Below are positions 34,657-46,795 of a stretch of 64,000 bases of DNA, piece by piece. This DNA is from Cephalotus follicularis (lineage: Eukaryota; Streptophyta; Magnoliopsida; Oxalidales; Cephalotaceae). Under the pieces are notes generated by a model, which was not told the DNA's origin, did not search any database, and was given only the letters and a program-made list of their open reading frames with translations. The position numbers and the translations under genes are program-made. The stretch lies in assembly GCA_001972305.1 (NCBI GenBank), contig BDDD01001451.1:62001-126000 (forward strand), read 5' to 3'. Within the stretch, counting starts at the first letter, position 1; every line of letters begins with the position of its first letter.

Positions 34657-34739
34657 TCCTCTCCTCCTTAGAGAAATCTTGTCCCGAGATTTCCTTAGGA
34701 TGAAAACAACTGGGGGTATTTGGCTTGCATATCATCTTC

Positions 34740-37700
34740 TCTTTCCTACGTAGCTTCTTCCACTCCGTGGTATTGCCATAATACCTTCACTAACGGAATG
34801 GTCTTGCTCCTTAGCTGCTTAATTCGTCGGTCGAGAATCTGGATAGGTATCTCTTCAAAACTCAAATCCGTTCTCAACTCTAGTGGCTCCCATTGTAAAA
34901 CGTGAGAAGGGTCGGGATGGTATTTCTGCAGCATTGAAACATGAAACACGTTGTGCACATCCGCCAGGCTGGGTGGTTAGGCAAGTCGATAAGCAACAGG
35001 ACCGACTCTCTCAAGGATCTCAAAAGGTCCTATAAACTGAGGAGTCAGTTTCCCTTTCATGCCGAACCTCATAATCCCTTTAGTCGGAGAGACTTTAAGG
35101 AATACATGATCGGCCACAGCGAACTCCAACTCTCGCCTGCGGTGGTCTGCATAGCTTTTCTGTCTACTTTGTGCTGTACGGAGTCTTTCCAGGATAACCT
35201 TCGCCTTCTTGATTGTGTCTTGCACAAGCTTGGGTCCCACCAGACTCAGTTCAACCACTTCGAACTAACAGATCGGGGTTCTGCATTTCCTTCCATAGAG
35301 AGCCTCGAACGGTGCCATACCAATACTGGCATGAAAACTATTGTTGTACGAGAACTCCACTAACGATAGATGGTCCTCCCAACTACCTCCCCAATCTAAT
35401 ACACATGCTCGTAGCATGTCTTCTAGAGTCTGTATGGTCCTCTCAGACTGTCCATCAGTCTGGGGATGAAAAGCTGTGCTAAAGTTCAGTTGAGTACCAA
35501 AAGCTTCTATCAGTTTCCTCCAAAACCGCGATGTAAAACGGGGGTCTCTGTCAGACACCACGCTTATTGGTACTCCACGGAGCCTTACAATTTCAGCAAT
35601 ATACAGATTTGCTAGCCGTGAGAGAGAAAAGTTCGTCTTGATCGCAAGGAAATGTGCAAACTTGGTAAAGCGATCGAGGATTACCCATATAGCATCCCGG
35701 CCATTTCTTGTTCCGGGAAGTCCTGTCACGAAATCCATCGTTATGTGTTCTCATTTCCACTGTGCCACAGGCAACGGCTGTAACAATTCTGCTGGTCTTT
35801 GGTGTTCTGCTTTAACCTGTTGGCATGTCAAACAGGAAGCAACATATTCTGCTATCTCTCTTTTCATGTTATTCCACCAATAGTCCAGCTTAAGATCCCG
35901 GTACATCTTGGTACTTCCTGGATGTACGGAGAAATTAGAGCGATGCGTTTGTGACAACAGTTCATCTTTCACTTCCTTATCATTAGGAACACATATTCTG
36001 CCCTGATATCGGATTAATCCGTCGCCTTGTACAGAGAAATCTGTCTTTAAACCTTTGTCCTCGCTTAACACTAGCTTGAGTAAGTCACCATCGTGGCTCT
36101 GAGCTTCACGTAGTCGGTCCATTAACCATGGACGTGTCTGAATATGAGCAATAGTTAGGTAAGCTAATCGACGACTAAGGGCATCTGCAACAACATTAGC
36201 TTTGCCTGGATAGTATTGTATTTCACATTTATAGTCATTAAGCAACTCCATCCATCTGCGTTGTCTCATATTCAGGTCCTTCTATGAAAACAGGTACTTT
36301 AAACTCTTGTGATCGGTGTACACCTCAAACTTAGTACCATATAGGTAATGCCTCTATTTACGCAGAGCGAACACTATCACAGCTAACACAAGATCATGAG
36401 TGGGATAGTTCTCTTCATGGGGCTTTAGCTTCCTTGAGGGGTATGCGATCACCTTTTCGTTATGCAGAAGGACATATCCCAGACCACTGCCTGATGCGTC
36501 ACTATATACAACGAAGCCTTCGTTGCCTTCTGGTAAGGCTAGGACTGGCGCAGTGGTCAGGCGATGCTTTAACTCCTGAAAACTCCGTTCACAAGCATCA
36601 TCCCACACAAAAGATACATTCTTCTACATCAATCTTGTCAGAGGTGTTGCTATTTTTGAAAAACCTTCTACAAACCGATGGTAGTATCCTGCCAAGCCAA
36701 GAAAGGTCCGAACTTCCGTCACATTCGTTGGTTGTTTCCAGCTCTTTACTGCTTCGATCTTTGTAGGGTCTACTGACAATCCTGCGCTGGATATAACTTG
36801 ACCAAGGAATGTCACCTCTGATAACCAGAATTCACATTTGTTAAACTTGGCATACAACTGATGGTCTCTGAGAGTCTGTAATGCCAAGTGCAGGTGTTCA
36901 CCATGTTCTTCCATGGACTTCGAGTATATCAAGATATCATCGATGAACACCACTATGAACTGGTCAAGGTATGGACTGAATATCTTGTTCATTAAGCTCA
37001 TAAATGCTGCAGGGGCATTGGTCACCCCGAACGGCATTACCACGAATTCGTAGTGTCCATATCGTGATCTGAAAGTAGTCTTTGGGATATCTTCCACTCT
37101 AACTCGGAGCTGGTGATATCCTGATCTCAGATCCAACTTAGAAAACACTGAAGATCCTTTAAGCTGATCGAACAGATCGTCGATGTGCGGCAGTGGATAC
37201 TTCTTCTTAACTGTCACTTTGTTCAACTGCCGATAATCGATACATATTCTCAGGGATCCATCCTTCTTTTTCACGAACAAGACCGGTGCTCCCAACGGGG
37301 ATACACTGGGTCTGATGAAGCCTTTATCTAGCAACTCCTGTAGTTGCACTTTCAATTCCTTTAACTCAGGAGGGGCCATTCGGTAAGGAGCTGTCGATAT
37401 GGGAGCTGTTCCTGGTAACAGATCTATAGCAAACTCCATATCTCTCTCAGGAGGTAAGGATGTCAGCTCTTTCGGAAACACATCCGGGTATTCACAAACC
37501 ACCGGAACATCTTCTAACTTCGGTATCCATTTACTGTCATCCGTATTATGTGCCAGGTAAGCAACACATCCCTATCTCAAGAGTCTGTCAGCCTGAATAA
37601 CAGATATCATGGGAACTGGCTGATGCTCTAACATCCCAATAAACTGGAACGGAGACTGTCCTGGTAGATGGAAGGTTACAACCTTCCTGTTACAATCCAC

Positions 37701-38040
37701 ATATGCATTATATAATGACAGTCAATCCATACCGAGAATCATATCAAGTTCACCCATCGGCAGTACAATAAGGTCTGCCGGAAGAACATGTCCAGAAATC
37801 TCTATAGCACAAGATCTACACACCCATCGGGAGGTAACCGGCTCTCCTACTGGTGTGTTGACCTCTATCATAAAAGGTAAAGGCTCGGGCTCCACATTCA
37901 TACTACTTATAAAATGAGAAGCAACATACAAATGGGACTAGCCTGGATCAATCAAAGTCCGTGCTAAAAGCTGGAATACATAAACCATACCTCCAATTAC
38001 TGAGGGTGATCCAGCTGCAGCTCGACGATCCATAGCATAA
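34740..38040 (-). pseudogene. pol: Chromovirus C pol: protease to chromodomain
   Basis: In sense order: protease (about 38030-37560, 'VLPADLIVLPMGELDMILGMD'); RT (about 37502-36624) with '[21 protein letters not shown]', '[11 protein letters not shown]' and the catalytic '[13 protein letters not shown]'; RNase H (about 36608-36100) with '[16 protein letters not shown]' and '[15 protein letters not shown]'-type end; integrase (about 36000-34977) with the HHCC region near 'YWWNNMKREIAEYVASCLTCQQVK', the core 'MDFVTGLP...[10 protein letters not shown]' and '[20 protein letters not shown]'; chromodomain (about 34958-34746), 'PIQILDRRIKQLRSKTIPLVK'-like. Canonical Tekay/Del order. Several breaks. 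Confidence 0.8.
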
Positions 38041-39461
38041 ACTCTTCCTTGTGCCGTAGGTGCAGATCCCATCGGCTGTTTACCACGGTCTCCATGTGAA
38101 CTGGTACTAGGGAGGCCTTGCTGGAAACTTCCATGAGGTCGATTCGAACCTTGTCCTGTTTGACTTCCTAGGTTGAACTGATTTTGTGGATACTGAGTAG
38201 ATATATGATCTGCAACTCCACAAGTCCAACATCTACCATCTTTCCACCAACAATCCTCACAAGCATGGTTAGTACGACCACAATGCATACAGGGTTCAAC
38301 AGACACCTGTTCGTCATTGGCAGGTCTAGAGGAACCTCCTTGCGAAGCTGTCCTTCGTTGTCGCCTCCATCGTGCATCACGACCGGGTCTTCTCCGTTGA
38401 GATCCACGAGATTGTCTTCCCAACCTCGAAGGTCCTGCGGGGCTACCAATACTGCAGGGAGATTCTCCCTGCCTCGGATTGCTGTGGTATCCCGACCTTC
38501 AGGATTTATTACTACTACCAGAACTCTTTCCTGACTGATCACCAGGAGGGGCAGCTCTCCGTTGGCCTTTCTGGATCTCTAAACTCTGGAACTGCTGAGC
38601 CAAGGCTTCCACTCCACGTGCCCTATTAGATAACTCAAAGAAGGATCGTAGATGTAGGGGCACTAACTTTTCTTGAATGTCAGGTCGAAGTCCTGCAAGG
38701 AACTTCTTAGCCTTTCGTAACTCAGTATTCACCAGGTACGGAGCTATCCTCGATATCTCGATGAACTTGGCCTCGTACTGGACCACAGATATATCTCCCT
38801 GTGTCGGTCCCAACAATTAAGTTTCCCTCTTGTCAATTTCTACCTCGGGATATAATCGGTCATTAAACTCTGATTTGAAAGTATCCCAAGAATAGGTCGT
38901 TCCAGATATCTCCCACTGGGATTCAATCATTTTCCACCAGTGTTCAGCTTCACCTTGTAGCATATAAGTTGCGAACACAACCTTCTGAGATTCAGAACAA
39001 TCCATGACTCGAAAGATCTTATCCATTTTCATTAACCACCTCTCCGCCGATATACCATCAGGGTCACCCGTGAAGGCTGGAGCGTTTAACTTCAGAAATC
39101 CGATCAAAGGGTTTTCTCGTCGTGAAGGTTGGTCGACTGATCTCCTTGCAGCTGCAGCTCACCTAGCTAGTCTAGCGGCTGATGTCTGTTCAGAAGACTC
39201 TGTTGCACGTCTAGCTGGTACAGCAGCAGGGGGTTGTTCATCTTCATCCGGTTGTCCTTGAAGGAATTCATGCATTTGGTTTATCAATACGCGCATTCTC
39301 CTCATGAATCCTCTTCGTTCCTCTCTGGCAGGAGCAGCAGGTTCCACTTCTTGAGGTGCATTAACTTCTCCTTGTTCTTCGGCACCTATAATTGAATGGG
39401 TACGCCTAGTTGACTACCCAGACCTTTCTCCTCGTACGCTTCTACTTCGTCGTCCTTCCAT
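38041..39461 (-). pseudogene. gag: Chromovirus C gag
   Basis: Starts near 39461 with MEGRRSRSVRGERSG-type basic sequence. Core 'FLKLNAPAFTGDPDGISAERWLMKMDKIFRVMDC' and 'AEHWWKMIESQW' (about 39110-38930) is the retrotransposon gag family. C-terminal part is Arg/Gln/Ser-rich with two knuckle-like Cys/His motifs, CMHCGRTNHACEDC and CWTCGVADHIS (about 38300-38190). Breaks present. Confidence 0.75.
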
Positions 39462-39551
39462 TCTGGTTCACATAAAAGAACGGTCAATATCCACATATTT
39501 ATCTTAATTCCACTTGCCAAGGGTCCTATCCCGGCGTATCCAGAATAGTAC

Positions 39552-39563
39552 GGCTCTGATACC
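39552..39563 (-). other. Primer-binding site of chromovirus C
   Basis: The minus strand reads TGGTATCAGAGC, the initiator tRNA-Met type, seven bases after the LTR end. It confirms that 39570 onward is the 5' LTR of a minus-strand element. Confidence 0.85.
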
Positions 39564-42126
39564 AAAACCTGTCACTCCCCGAACCGTGGGATGGGCCCCA
39601 CGACTTGACACATGGCAATCCGTACATACGTCATCATAATTAAGCATGAAAATCTAAAACTTAAAATAAATCATAACCATAATCTTTTATTTAAGGTGTG
39701 GATATACAGACCCAGTTCGAATCATTTAAAATACACTGCTAAACCAGAATAAAATACATAATTTATTTTCTGCAACTTTGTCCATGGAAGCGTACTGTCA
39801 AGGAGAAACTTACACAATAATCCTTTTTCCTTAGCGATGCTGCGACGTGCCTCCACTACCTGTACCTGTACCTGGCCCATTCAAAGGAATGGGTCAGCAA
39901 CCCTGAGGGTTGTGTAGGTCACCACATACACGGGCACATACCAGAGGAACAAACAATAAAGCAGAGGAGAAAATAATAATAAGTATGCATGCCTACATGA
40001 ATACAGATCACAATCCATAACATAGTCATTAACATCCTTTATTCTCGGACTGCTCTACTCAACCCATACATATCATATACCGAGGAGTCTAGTCCGGTCA
40101 TCCTATGGTCTGGTCAGTGTACATGGTTCACCTTTAGGCTCACCAGCCCGCGGAATTCTCCTCCAGGTTCACCTGCTGAGCGGAATTCGCCCTTTGCTCA
40201 CCTGCTCTACGGTTCACCCTTTGGATCACCAGCTCTGGCGGAATTCACCTTTAGGTTCACCATTGGCGGATTCGCCCGAGGATCACCTGCCTTACGGAGT
40301 TCACCCCGTAGGTTCACCTGCTCGGCAGACTTCTCCCCAGTTGGGCTCACCTTCCTGGGACCAACTATCTAAGTCTTTTCCTTTTACATTCCCTTTTCTA
40401 ATTCTATTTTCTTCCCTGGAATATTTCCCTTTTTATTCCTTTAGTATTCATGTCTTAAGCCAGACCAAGGCTCACCTTTGTACACGGCACTCCCCATGCA
40501 CAAGGTTCGACTCAAAACGTGCCTGACGTATGCAGGAGTCACAATCCATTATTTACTTTATAGATGCATGCCGGATAGTAATCCTTACTTACTTACTAGC
40601 TGGGGAACGCATCCATGCTCTTCTTCCCGGGTACACGCATGCGTACACTATTACTTATCACATAAGGTTGGCTACTTATCACGCATGCACAAGTCAGGGG
40701 TCAACTTATATATATAAGTGCTTGCAAAAGACGTCCTATTCGTTAGTCAGGGGACTGCCAGCTTTGTTGTATGGAAAGAAATGGCAGGGAAGGACTCCAG
40801 TGCATGGCGTTTCTCTTCTGGACAAAGGCACCCCGGATGCGCTACCCCGACGTCCTCTGCCTGGGTGTATAGCACCCGTCATTATCGCCCCGGGAATTCC
40901 ACTTCAGGCATGTGGTACCATGACGTAACGCCACTGGTATAGCTGCTCGGCATGGGAGCTCAGCTCTGGCAGCTCATGCGTTCCTTCCTGGTAGCTCGGC
41001 ACAGACATCAGGGCAGCTCTGGCATGGCAGCTCAGCCGTGGCAGCCCCGGCGCTCATCCATGGTAGCTCAGTACTGGCGTCTCAGCACTGCTCCCCTGGC
41101 GCTCAGCACTGGCGTCTCGGCATTGGTTTGCGCCACAGCAGCTTCGCAAGGGAGCTCGGACAAGAGTAGTGGATCTCCGCCATGGCAGCTTGGCTCCCCT
41201 GCCTTACACTGCAACGCTTCTCCCCCCAGGCTTGGCACCATAAGCGTATGGATCCTCTGGCATATACTTGGGAAGAGTTCAGCACATGCCAACAACATGC
41301 AGTGCATGACACGGTTCTTGCAGAATGCTTAGCGTGCTGGCAGGTCGGTATGTGGACGGGTCACATAGGGTTCGCTTTTGGTGCAAGCTTGGCACATGCT
41401 GGCAGTGAAGGAAGCTCAGACGTCCGCCGGCGAGAAGCTCGGCGTGTCGCCATGTATGGACACATGACCAAGAGAGCTTACTCCACCTCGGCATTCCTAC
41501 GCATGGTGTTGCTATGCGAGGTGCACTGTTTGCGCAAACAGAACGCATCAATGAAGGGGAGGAGATGGTCACGTGTCGTATGCATAATGTTGTGCTTGGC
41601 GCCAAAGGCCAGGGATGAAATGCATGTATATATTCATATATAACTCCAATTAGCATGTTTAATATATATTAAGGTTGAAAATGGAGACGCTTCTTCTCCT
41701 CACAATACTGACTTCCTTCCTTGGCAGAGGTCTTCTACACACTTTGCTAATTCCTTCCTTCCTTGCACATCCTTGCACTCTGGGAATGGGTATTTATACA
41801 AGAGAAGGTGCAGGGGATATGGGGCTTCATGGACATCACCCACTTTGTCCCCATCTCCTACCCTCTCTTTCTCTTCCGAATCATCTAGAGAAATTGTGTG
41901 AGAAATTGTGTAAGAAATAGTCAAAAAGTGTGTCTGAAGGGTCCTTATCTTTTTATATAGGCCATTGGAAGAGTTTAGAACTCTTGAGAGGATTCTCTAC
42001 GGTTGCAGGCCTTTGCCGGCCTTGGGCCAGCTTCCCCGCCATTTTAGGCCTATTTACACTTTCTACATAAAAGCCCTATACCAATTTAAATCCGATCCAG
42101 GGGGAATAAAACAATTCCTTAAGCCC

Positions 42127-42396
42127 TGTTGGCTTTTTGCCACTCCTTCAATTTTGTTAAAGATTATGTTTCGATGATTAACAAACAAGTAACTATCAAT
42201 AAATACTTGTATGCATGTTTTGACTTATTACAATTTCATATACTCACTTGGTTGTATTGTTGAAAGTGTTGCAAAGGGTCTAAATTGCAGAAACAGGCAA
42301 AAGTTATTATTGTGTGATTATTTATGTTCATAGCTTAATTTGTTATTTCCGCAAACAAAGTGCATTAGCTTAAGGTTGCCATACATCGAACTTTCA
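42127..42396 (+). repeat. 5' LTR of element D
   Basis: 270 bp, TGTTGGCTTTTTGCC...GAACTTTCA. Nearly identical to the 3' LTR. The TTGGC...GCCA start after a G-rich tract is the usual Sirevirus boundary form. No clear TATA box of the standard type is seen by eye. Confidence 0.9.
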
Positions 42397-42463
42397 GTTG
42401 GTATCAGAGCGGTTATCTCATTATTCTTTATTGTTAGAGATACAAAGATCCATAGCAAACCAA

Positions 42464-44074
42464 ATGAACATAGAACTAGAAGGCTCCTCCATCACTAGAC
42501 CTCCGTTTTTTTACGGAATTAATTATAGCTTTTGGAAGACTAGAATGACTATATTTTTACAATCCCTTGACTATCAATTGTGGCACATAATTGTAAATGG
42601 TCCTAGGATGCCCACAAGAACTATAGATGGAGTAGTATCGCCTAAACCCGAAAATGAATATAAACATGTTTTATTTTGTGCCGTTGGCCCTAATGAATTT
42701 AATCGGATATCCTTGTGTGATTCGGCTAAAGAGATGTGAGATTTGTTAGAAGTCACATACGAAGGCACGAATCAAGTTAAGGAATCAAAAATAAGCATGC
42801 TTGTACATGATTATGAATTGTTTATAATGCATGAAAATGAGAGTATTAGTGATATGTTTACTCGCTTTACAACCATTATCAACTCTCTCAAAAATCTTGG
42901 CAAAGTTTATCCTAACCATGAACTTGTAAGAAAAATCTTAAGGTGCTTGCCAAAGAGTTGGACGCCTAAGGTGACGGCTATTGAGGAAGCCAAAGATCTC
43001 TCCACTCTCCCACTCGAACAATTACTTGGCTCCTTGATGACACATGAGACTACAATGAAGAATCATGAGAATGTGGAAGTCAAGAAGAAAAAGGCAATCA
43101 CTTTCAAAGCTTCAAAGGAAGATAGTGAAAGTGATGAAGATGGAGATGTTGCGCTTATTACCTCCCAATTGAAAAGATTCCTCAAGAATCAAAGAGGTAA
43201 AAAGAACTTCAAAAAGAATTACCTTCAAGATGAAGAACCAAGCAAACGGGAAGAACCAACTTGCTATGAATGCAAGAAGCCTGGCCACTTCAAGAACGAA
43301 TGTCCAAACCTCAAAAAGAAAGAGCAATTCAAGAAAAAGAATGAATACTTCAAGAAGAAGAAAGCAATGGTGGCCACATGGTCGGATAGCGACTCCTCAA
43401 GCTCCGAAGAGGAAAGCGATGAAGAAGTTGCACACATTGCCTACATGGAAATTGAGGATGAGGAAGAAGATGAGGTAAACTTTACATTTGATGAATTGCA
43501 AATTGCTTATGAAAAATTATATGATGAGTATGAGAATGTGTGTTTGAAAAATAAGACTTTTAAGAAAAATGCTATCTCTTTATCAAAAGAAATTGATGAT
43601 TTAAAAAATGAAAATAACAAGTTTTTAAAAGAAATTGAATCAATAAAAGAAAAAAAAAATTTTTACATCAATGAGATTGAGATTCTAAATGTTTCTTCAA
43701 AACTATCAATTGATTCTTTGGAGGAAAATGAAAAATTAAAAATTGAAATTGATGCTTTGAAGAAAACGTTTTCCAAATTTTCTAATAGTAGTGACAAGTT
43801 GGATAAATGGTTAGGTCTCCAGAGATGTGTATTTGACAAAGCCGGTCTCGACTACGATGAAATGAAAAATGTCAAGCATTTTTAAAATTTCTTTGTCAAG
43901 AAAAGTGAGCCTAAAATGTCTTGTAATTATTGTGGTAGACTCGGGCATGTGTCTACTTCTTGCTTCTATAAGAATAATCGTTTTTATGGCAAAACTAGAA
44001 AAATTTGGGTTCCGAAAGGAACTTTAGTGACTAACACCCAAGGACCCAAATTTATTTGGGTACCAAAAGTTTAA
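42464..44074 (+). pseudogene. gag: Sirevirus gag of element D
   Basis: Starts MNIELEGSSITRPPFFYG, then 'YSFWKTRMTIFLQSLDYQLW' (copia Gag N-terminal region), then a UBN2-type core 'MLVHDYELFIMHENESISDMFTRF' and 'ILRCLPKSWTPKVTAIEEA'. A CCHC knuckle CYECKKPGHFKNEC lies near 43260-43305, followed by a long Glu/Lys/Asn-rich coiled coil (about 43480-43790) and a second knuckle CNYCGRLGHVSTSC (43921-43962). The end 'WVPKGTLVTNTQGPKFIWV' is the motif that in Sireviruses stands just before protease; here the reading ends. Mostly open, about two breaks. Confidence 0.8.
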
Positions 44075-44384
44075 ATCTCTTACTTTGTAGGTGTGCTCAA
44101 AGGAAATGACATCAAGCTATAAATATGTGAGCACATGTGTAGTAAGTTCTTTTTGTTTTGTACATGTCATGAAAATTGGTATGTGTGTATGTGCTATGAT
44201 TTGTTGAATGAAATTACATGATTGATTGTATATTTGTTTTTTAAAACATGCCTTGCATCAAACATTGAGTTTTCAACTCAATCACATCAAAATGCTCATA
44301 TATCTAAGTCACTATTAATCAATAATAGCTGACCACGATTTCTTCGGATCAAAGGAAAGACTCGAATCTGCCTATTCCCACTTC

Positions 44385-44580
44385 TGCAGATTCCAGTCGA
44401 CTGGTGTCTTGGTCCAGTCGACTGTTATTTCAATAGAAGTCGACCCCTTTCATAAGACATCGACGTCTTTCAAGTTGAATCTACCAATTTCTATTTCTGC
44501 AGATTCCAGTCGACTGGTATCCTGGTCCAGTCGACTGCCTGTGATCCAGTCGACTGTCCACTGACACCAGTCGACTATTT
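44385..44580 (+). repeat. GTCGAC palindrome cluster and direct repeat in D
   Basis: Seven GTCGAC sites, most in the form CCAGTCGACTG, plus AAGACATCGACGTCTTT (44454-44470). A ~45-bp direct repeat (about 44380-44426 and 44499-44545) shares CTGCAGATTCCAGTCGACTG and GGTCCAGTCGACTG words. It lies in the spacer before the second ORF, about 115-310 bp upstream of its ATG. Confidence 0.85.
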
Positions 44581-44693
44581 TTGCACAGAACAGACTTTAA
44601 AACACGCGTTTTCCCTCTGTCCCTCTCACATGTCTCTCTCCTAAACACCTGCAAAACCCTAAAATCGCCCCAAAAATCGCCCCTCTCTCATCA

Positions 44694-45806
44694 ATGGCAT
44701 CAAGGAAGAGGAAGACTACAGCAAGGCAAGCAAGCTCAAGTGCAAGGATAGATTATGATGGTGTCTTGTTCCTTTCAAAGGAAAATGAGGATAAGTATAA
44801 TTTCTCTCTAATTTCTGTCAAATTACACAATGAGAAGTGGTTAGATAGGGCTGTTTTAACTTGTAATATTGCATCTATTAGACAATGGCTTGAACATTTG
44901 GGATGGTTTGATTATTTGTGTTCATCTCACCCAATTTACCCTAGGATTGTCAAACTTTTTTATGCTAACCTAGAGAAAACCACCACTTGTGTTGCCAAAT
45001 CTTATGTCCTTGGTGTTGCTGTTGATTTAACCCCTGAATTCATAGGAGAAACCCTAGGCATTCCTTGCACCGGTATCACAAACTTCAATGATATTGCAAG
45101 ATCTGATGCATTAGAAATTTGCTTAGAAAGGCCTAATGTCAATCCTATTATGACCGTCACGAGTAGCCATTTACCCATAGCTGCCCGTATTCTCTTATTG
45201 CTTGTTACAAACACTTTGTTACCAAAGGAAGGCTCGCATACACTTCCATCCGAGCGAGACTTAAAATTAATAGCTTGCATTAAGAATGGAACCCTTGTCA
45301 ATCTCCCTTATCTCATTGTCAACCATATCTTGTCAAGACCTAATCACCTCCCATACCCCATTCTCCTAAGTAGAATTTTAGCTACCCTAGACATTGACCT
45401 AAGTGATGAACACAATGTCAAACCAAAATCCAAATAATTGATCAATAAAGCCGGTTTAAAGAGTTGTAATATTGAGTTTGAGGATGATCAATGGGTAAAG
45501 ATACAAGTTGCGGGAAGAGCACCGGTGAGGGGACCGGATGTAGATATTGGTGGAGATGTTGGAGAAGAAGAAGAAGATGATGATGTTGGAGATAGATTCG
45601 AAATGAGGCCAAGTGAAAGAAGAAGTGGAAATGGAAGTGGTAGTAGTCGTCCAACAATGGAATCTCTAGAAGCGAAGATGGACTACATTCAAGGAAGGGT
45701 GGATCAAATTTATGACCGCCTAGACTCCCAAGACGCGAAAATGGCCCAAGTGATCCAAATGCTCCAAAATGCTTACCCTCAACCACCACCTCCCGGATCC
45801 TCTTGA
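44694..45806 (+). pseudogene. Second ORF of D: plant 'putative transposon protein' / env-like protein
   Basis: Starts MASRKRKTTARQASSSARID with a basic Ser-rich N-terminus. Then a folded domain (about residues 20-240): 'WLDRAVLTCNIASIRQWLEHLGWFD', 'IVKLFYANLEKT', 'VLGVAVDLTPEFIGETLGIPC', 'ARILLLLVTNTLLPKEGSHT', 'LNLPYLIVNHILSR'-like. This order matches the plant family labelled putative plant transposon protein (Transposase_32) and the 'envelope-like' proteins of SIRE and Athila. The end is an acidic stretch and a short coiled coil ('MESLEAKMDYIQGRVDQIYDRL') with a Pro tail. I see no signal peptide or strong membrane segment. Function unknown. About one break. Confidence 0.65.
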
Positions 45807-46078
45807 GCAAACATCTTATGCATATCACTTTGTCATTTTGTTGTGTAATGAACTTTGTTTGTGGTTAAGATGGTGTTTGTTTTTTATTGTAAAATGACTT
45901 TGAAATGTTATGTAATGAATTTGCATTGCTATTTTATGAAGCTTTTATATTATGTTAATGGAATTCAATATACATATGGATTATGCTTATTTTTATTCCT
46001 CTCCTTCGGCTTCACTTTTTGTATCATTTTGAGTATGACTTCGTTAAACATGTCAATTGCTTAAAAATATGCTATGAT

Positions 46079-46392
46079 TAAGGGGGAGTCTTTTCGGACT
46101 TTTTGATTGCTTGACAAAAAGGGGGAGATATTTATTGGTATTGCGATATTGCATTGATATATTGGTATTTACTTTGACAATATTTGAATATTGAGTTGCA
46201 AATTTGCTTAAGTATACTTTAATTTTAAAATATCTTTTTGAGTCTATGCATACAAAAAGGGGGAGAATTATTGTTAAATGACTTGGACATATGCTTAGAC
46301 ATGAAAAATTGTAAGTGAGCTATTTTCAGTTAATTAAATGTCAAAATCATGCAATATTAGGCTTGTTTTGTCAATCATCAAAAAGGGGGAGA
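46079..46392 (+). other. Multiple polypurine tracts of D
   Basis: Four G-rich tracts with the core (A)AGGGGGAG at about 46079-46088, 46113-46129, 46253-46267 and 46379-46392; the last abuts the 3' LTR and serves as the plus-strand primer. Repeated tracts of this kind are established for Sireviruses. Confidence 0.85.
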
Positions 46393-46393
46393 T

Positions 46394-46663
46394 TGTTGGC
46401 TTTTTGCCACTCCTTCAATTTTGTTAAATATTATGTTTCGATGATTAACAAACAAGTAACTATCAATAAATTCTTGTATGCATGTTTTGACTTATTACAA
46501 TTTCATATACTCACTTGGTTGTATTGTTGAAAGTGTTGCAAAGGGTCTAAATTGCAGAAACAGGCAAAAGTTATTATTGTGTGATTATTTATGTTCATAG
46601 CTTAATTTGTTATTTCCGCAAACAAAGTGCATTAGCTTAAGGTTGCCATACATCGAACTTTCA
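46394..46663 (+). repeat. 3' LTR of element D
   Basis: 270 bp, same ends as the 5' LTR and about 99 percent identical to it. Followed by the second copy of AGCCC and then by the continuation of the LTR of chromovirus C. Confidence 0.9.
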
Positions 46664-46795
46664 AGCCCAAAAATCATAATTTATTTTCCATTAAGGCCCA
46701 ATTAAATACATCATAAATTTCGGGTCTAGCCCAAAAAGTGGAAAATTAATTACAAAGCCCAATAATAATATTTTATAATATTTAGGGCTCTTACA

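Larger units (their letters stand above)
42127..46663 (+). mobile_element. Sirevirus-type Ty1/copia derivative D, young, without pol
   Basis: A complete insertion of 4537 bp with two 270-bp LTRs and a perfect 5-bp target duplication AGCCC (42122-42126 and 46664-46668). Parts in order: 5' LTR, initiator-Met primer site (42399-42410), gag (42464-44074), a palindrome-rich spacer, a second ORF (44694-45806), repeated polypurine tracts (46079-46392), 3' LTR. The repeated AAAAAGGGGGAG tracts are a hallmark of Sireviruses. No protease, integrase, RT or RNase H is present, so it must depend on a helper. The LTRs differ at about 2 of 270 positions: a few hundred thousand years. Only about three breaks in the coding regions. 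Confidence 0.85.
34458..46795 (-). mobile_element. Ty3/gypsy chromovirus C (Tekay/Del type), with Sirevirus D nested
   Basis: Minus-strand chromovirus. In plus-strand order: 199 bp of 3' LTR (34458-34656), chromodomain, integrase, RNase H, RT, protease, gag (to about 39461), primer site (39552-39563) and 5' LTR (39570-46795). The 5' LTR is about 2684 bp once nested element D and one duplication copy are set aside. The internal region is the fullest chromovirus body in the window, with about eight breaks. Age is not measurable from so short a 3' LTR remnant, but C is older than D. Confidence 0.85.
39570..46795 (-). repeat. 5' LTR of chromovirus C, interrupted by Sirevirus D
   Basis: Plus-strand ends TGTCACTCCCC and GGGCTCTTACA. 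Same internal order as in B: twin hairpin (39876-39893 and 39898-39912), GGTGAACC-type minisatellite (about 40125-40365), GC-rich block (about 40790-41620) and a sense TATA box (CTATATAAAA, 41951-41960). D lies at 42127-46663 with target duplication AGCCC. Confidence 0.85.

Noticed and set aside
44694-45806. Second ORF of D as an active transposase
   Set aside because: The family name contains 'transposase' only by annotation history. I see no catalytic triad and no terminal repeats other than the LTRs.
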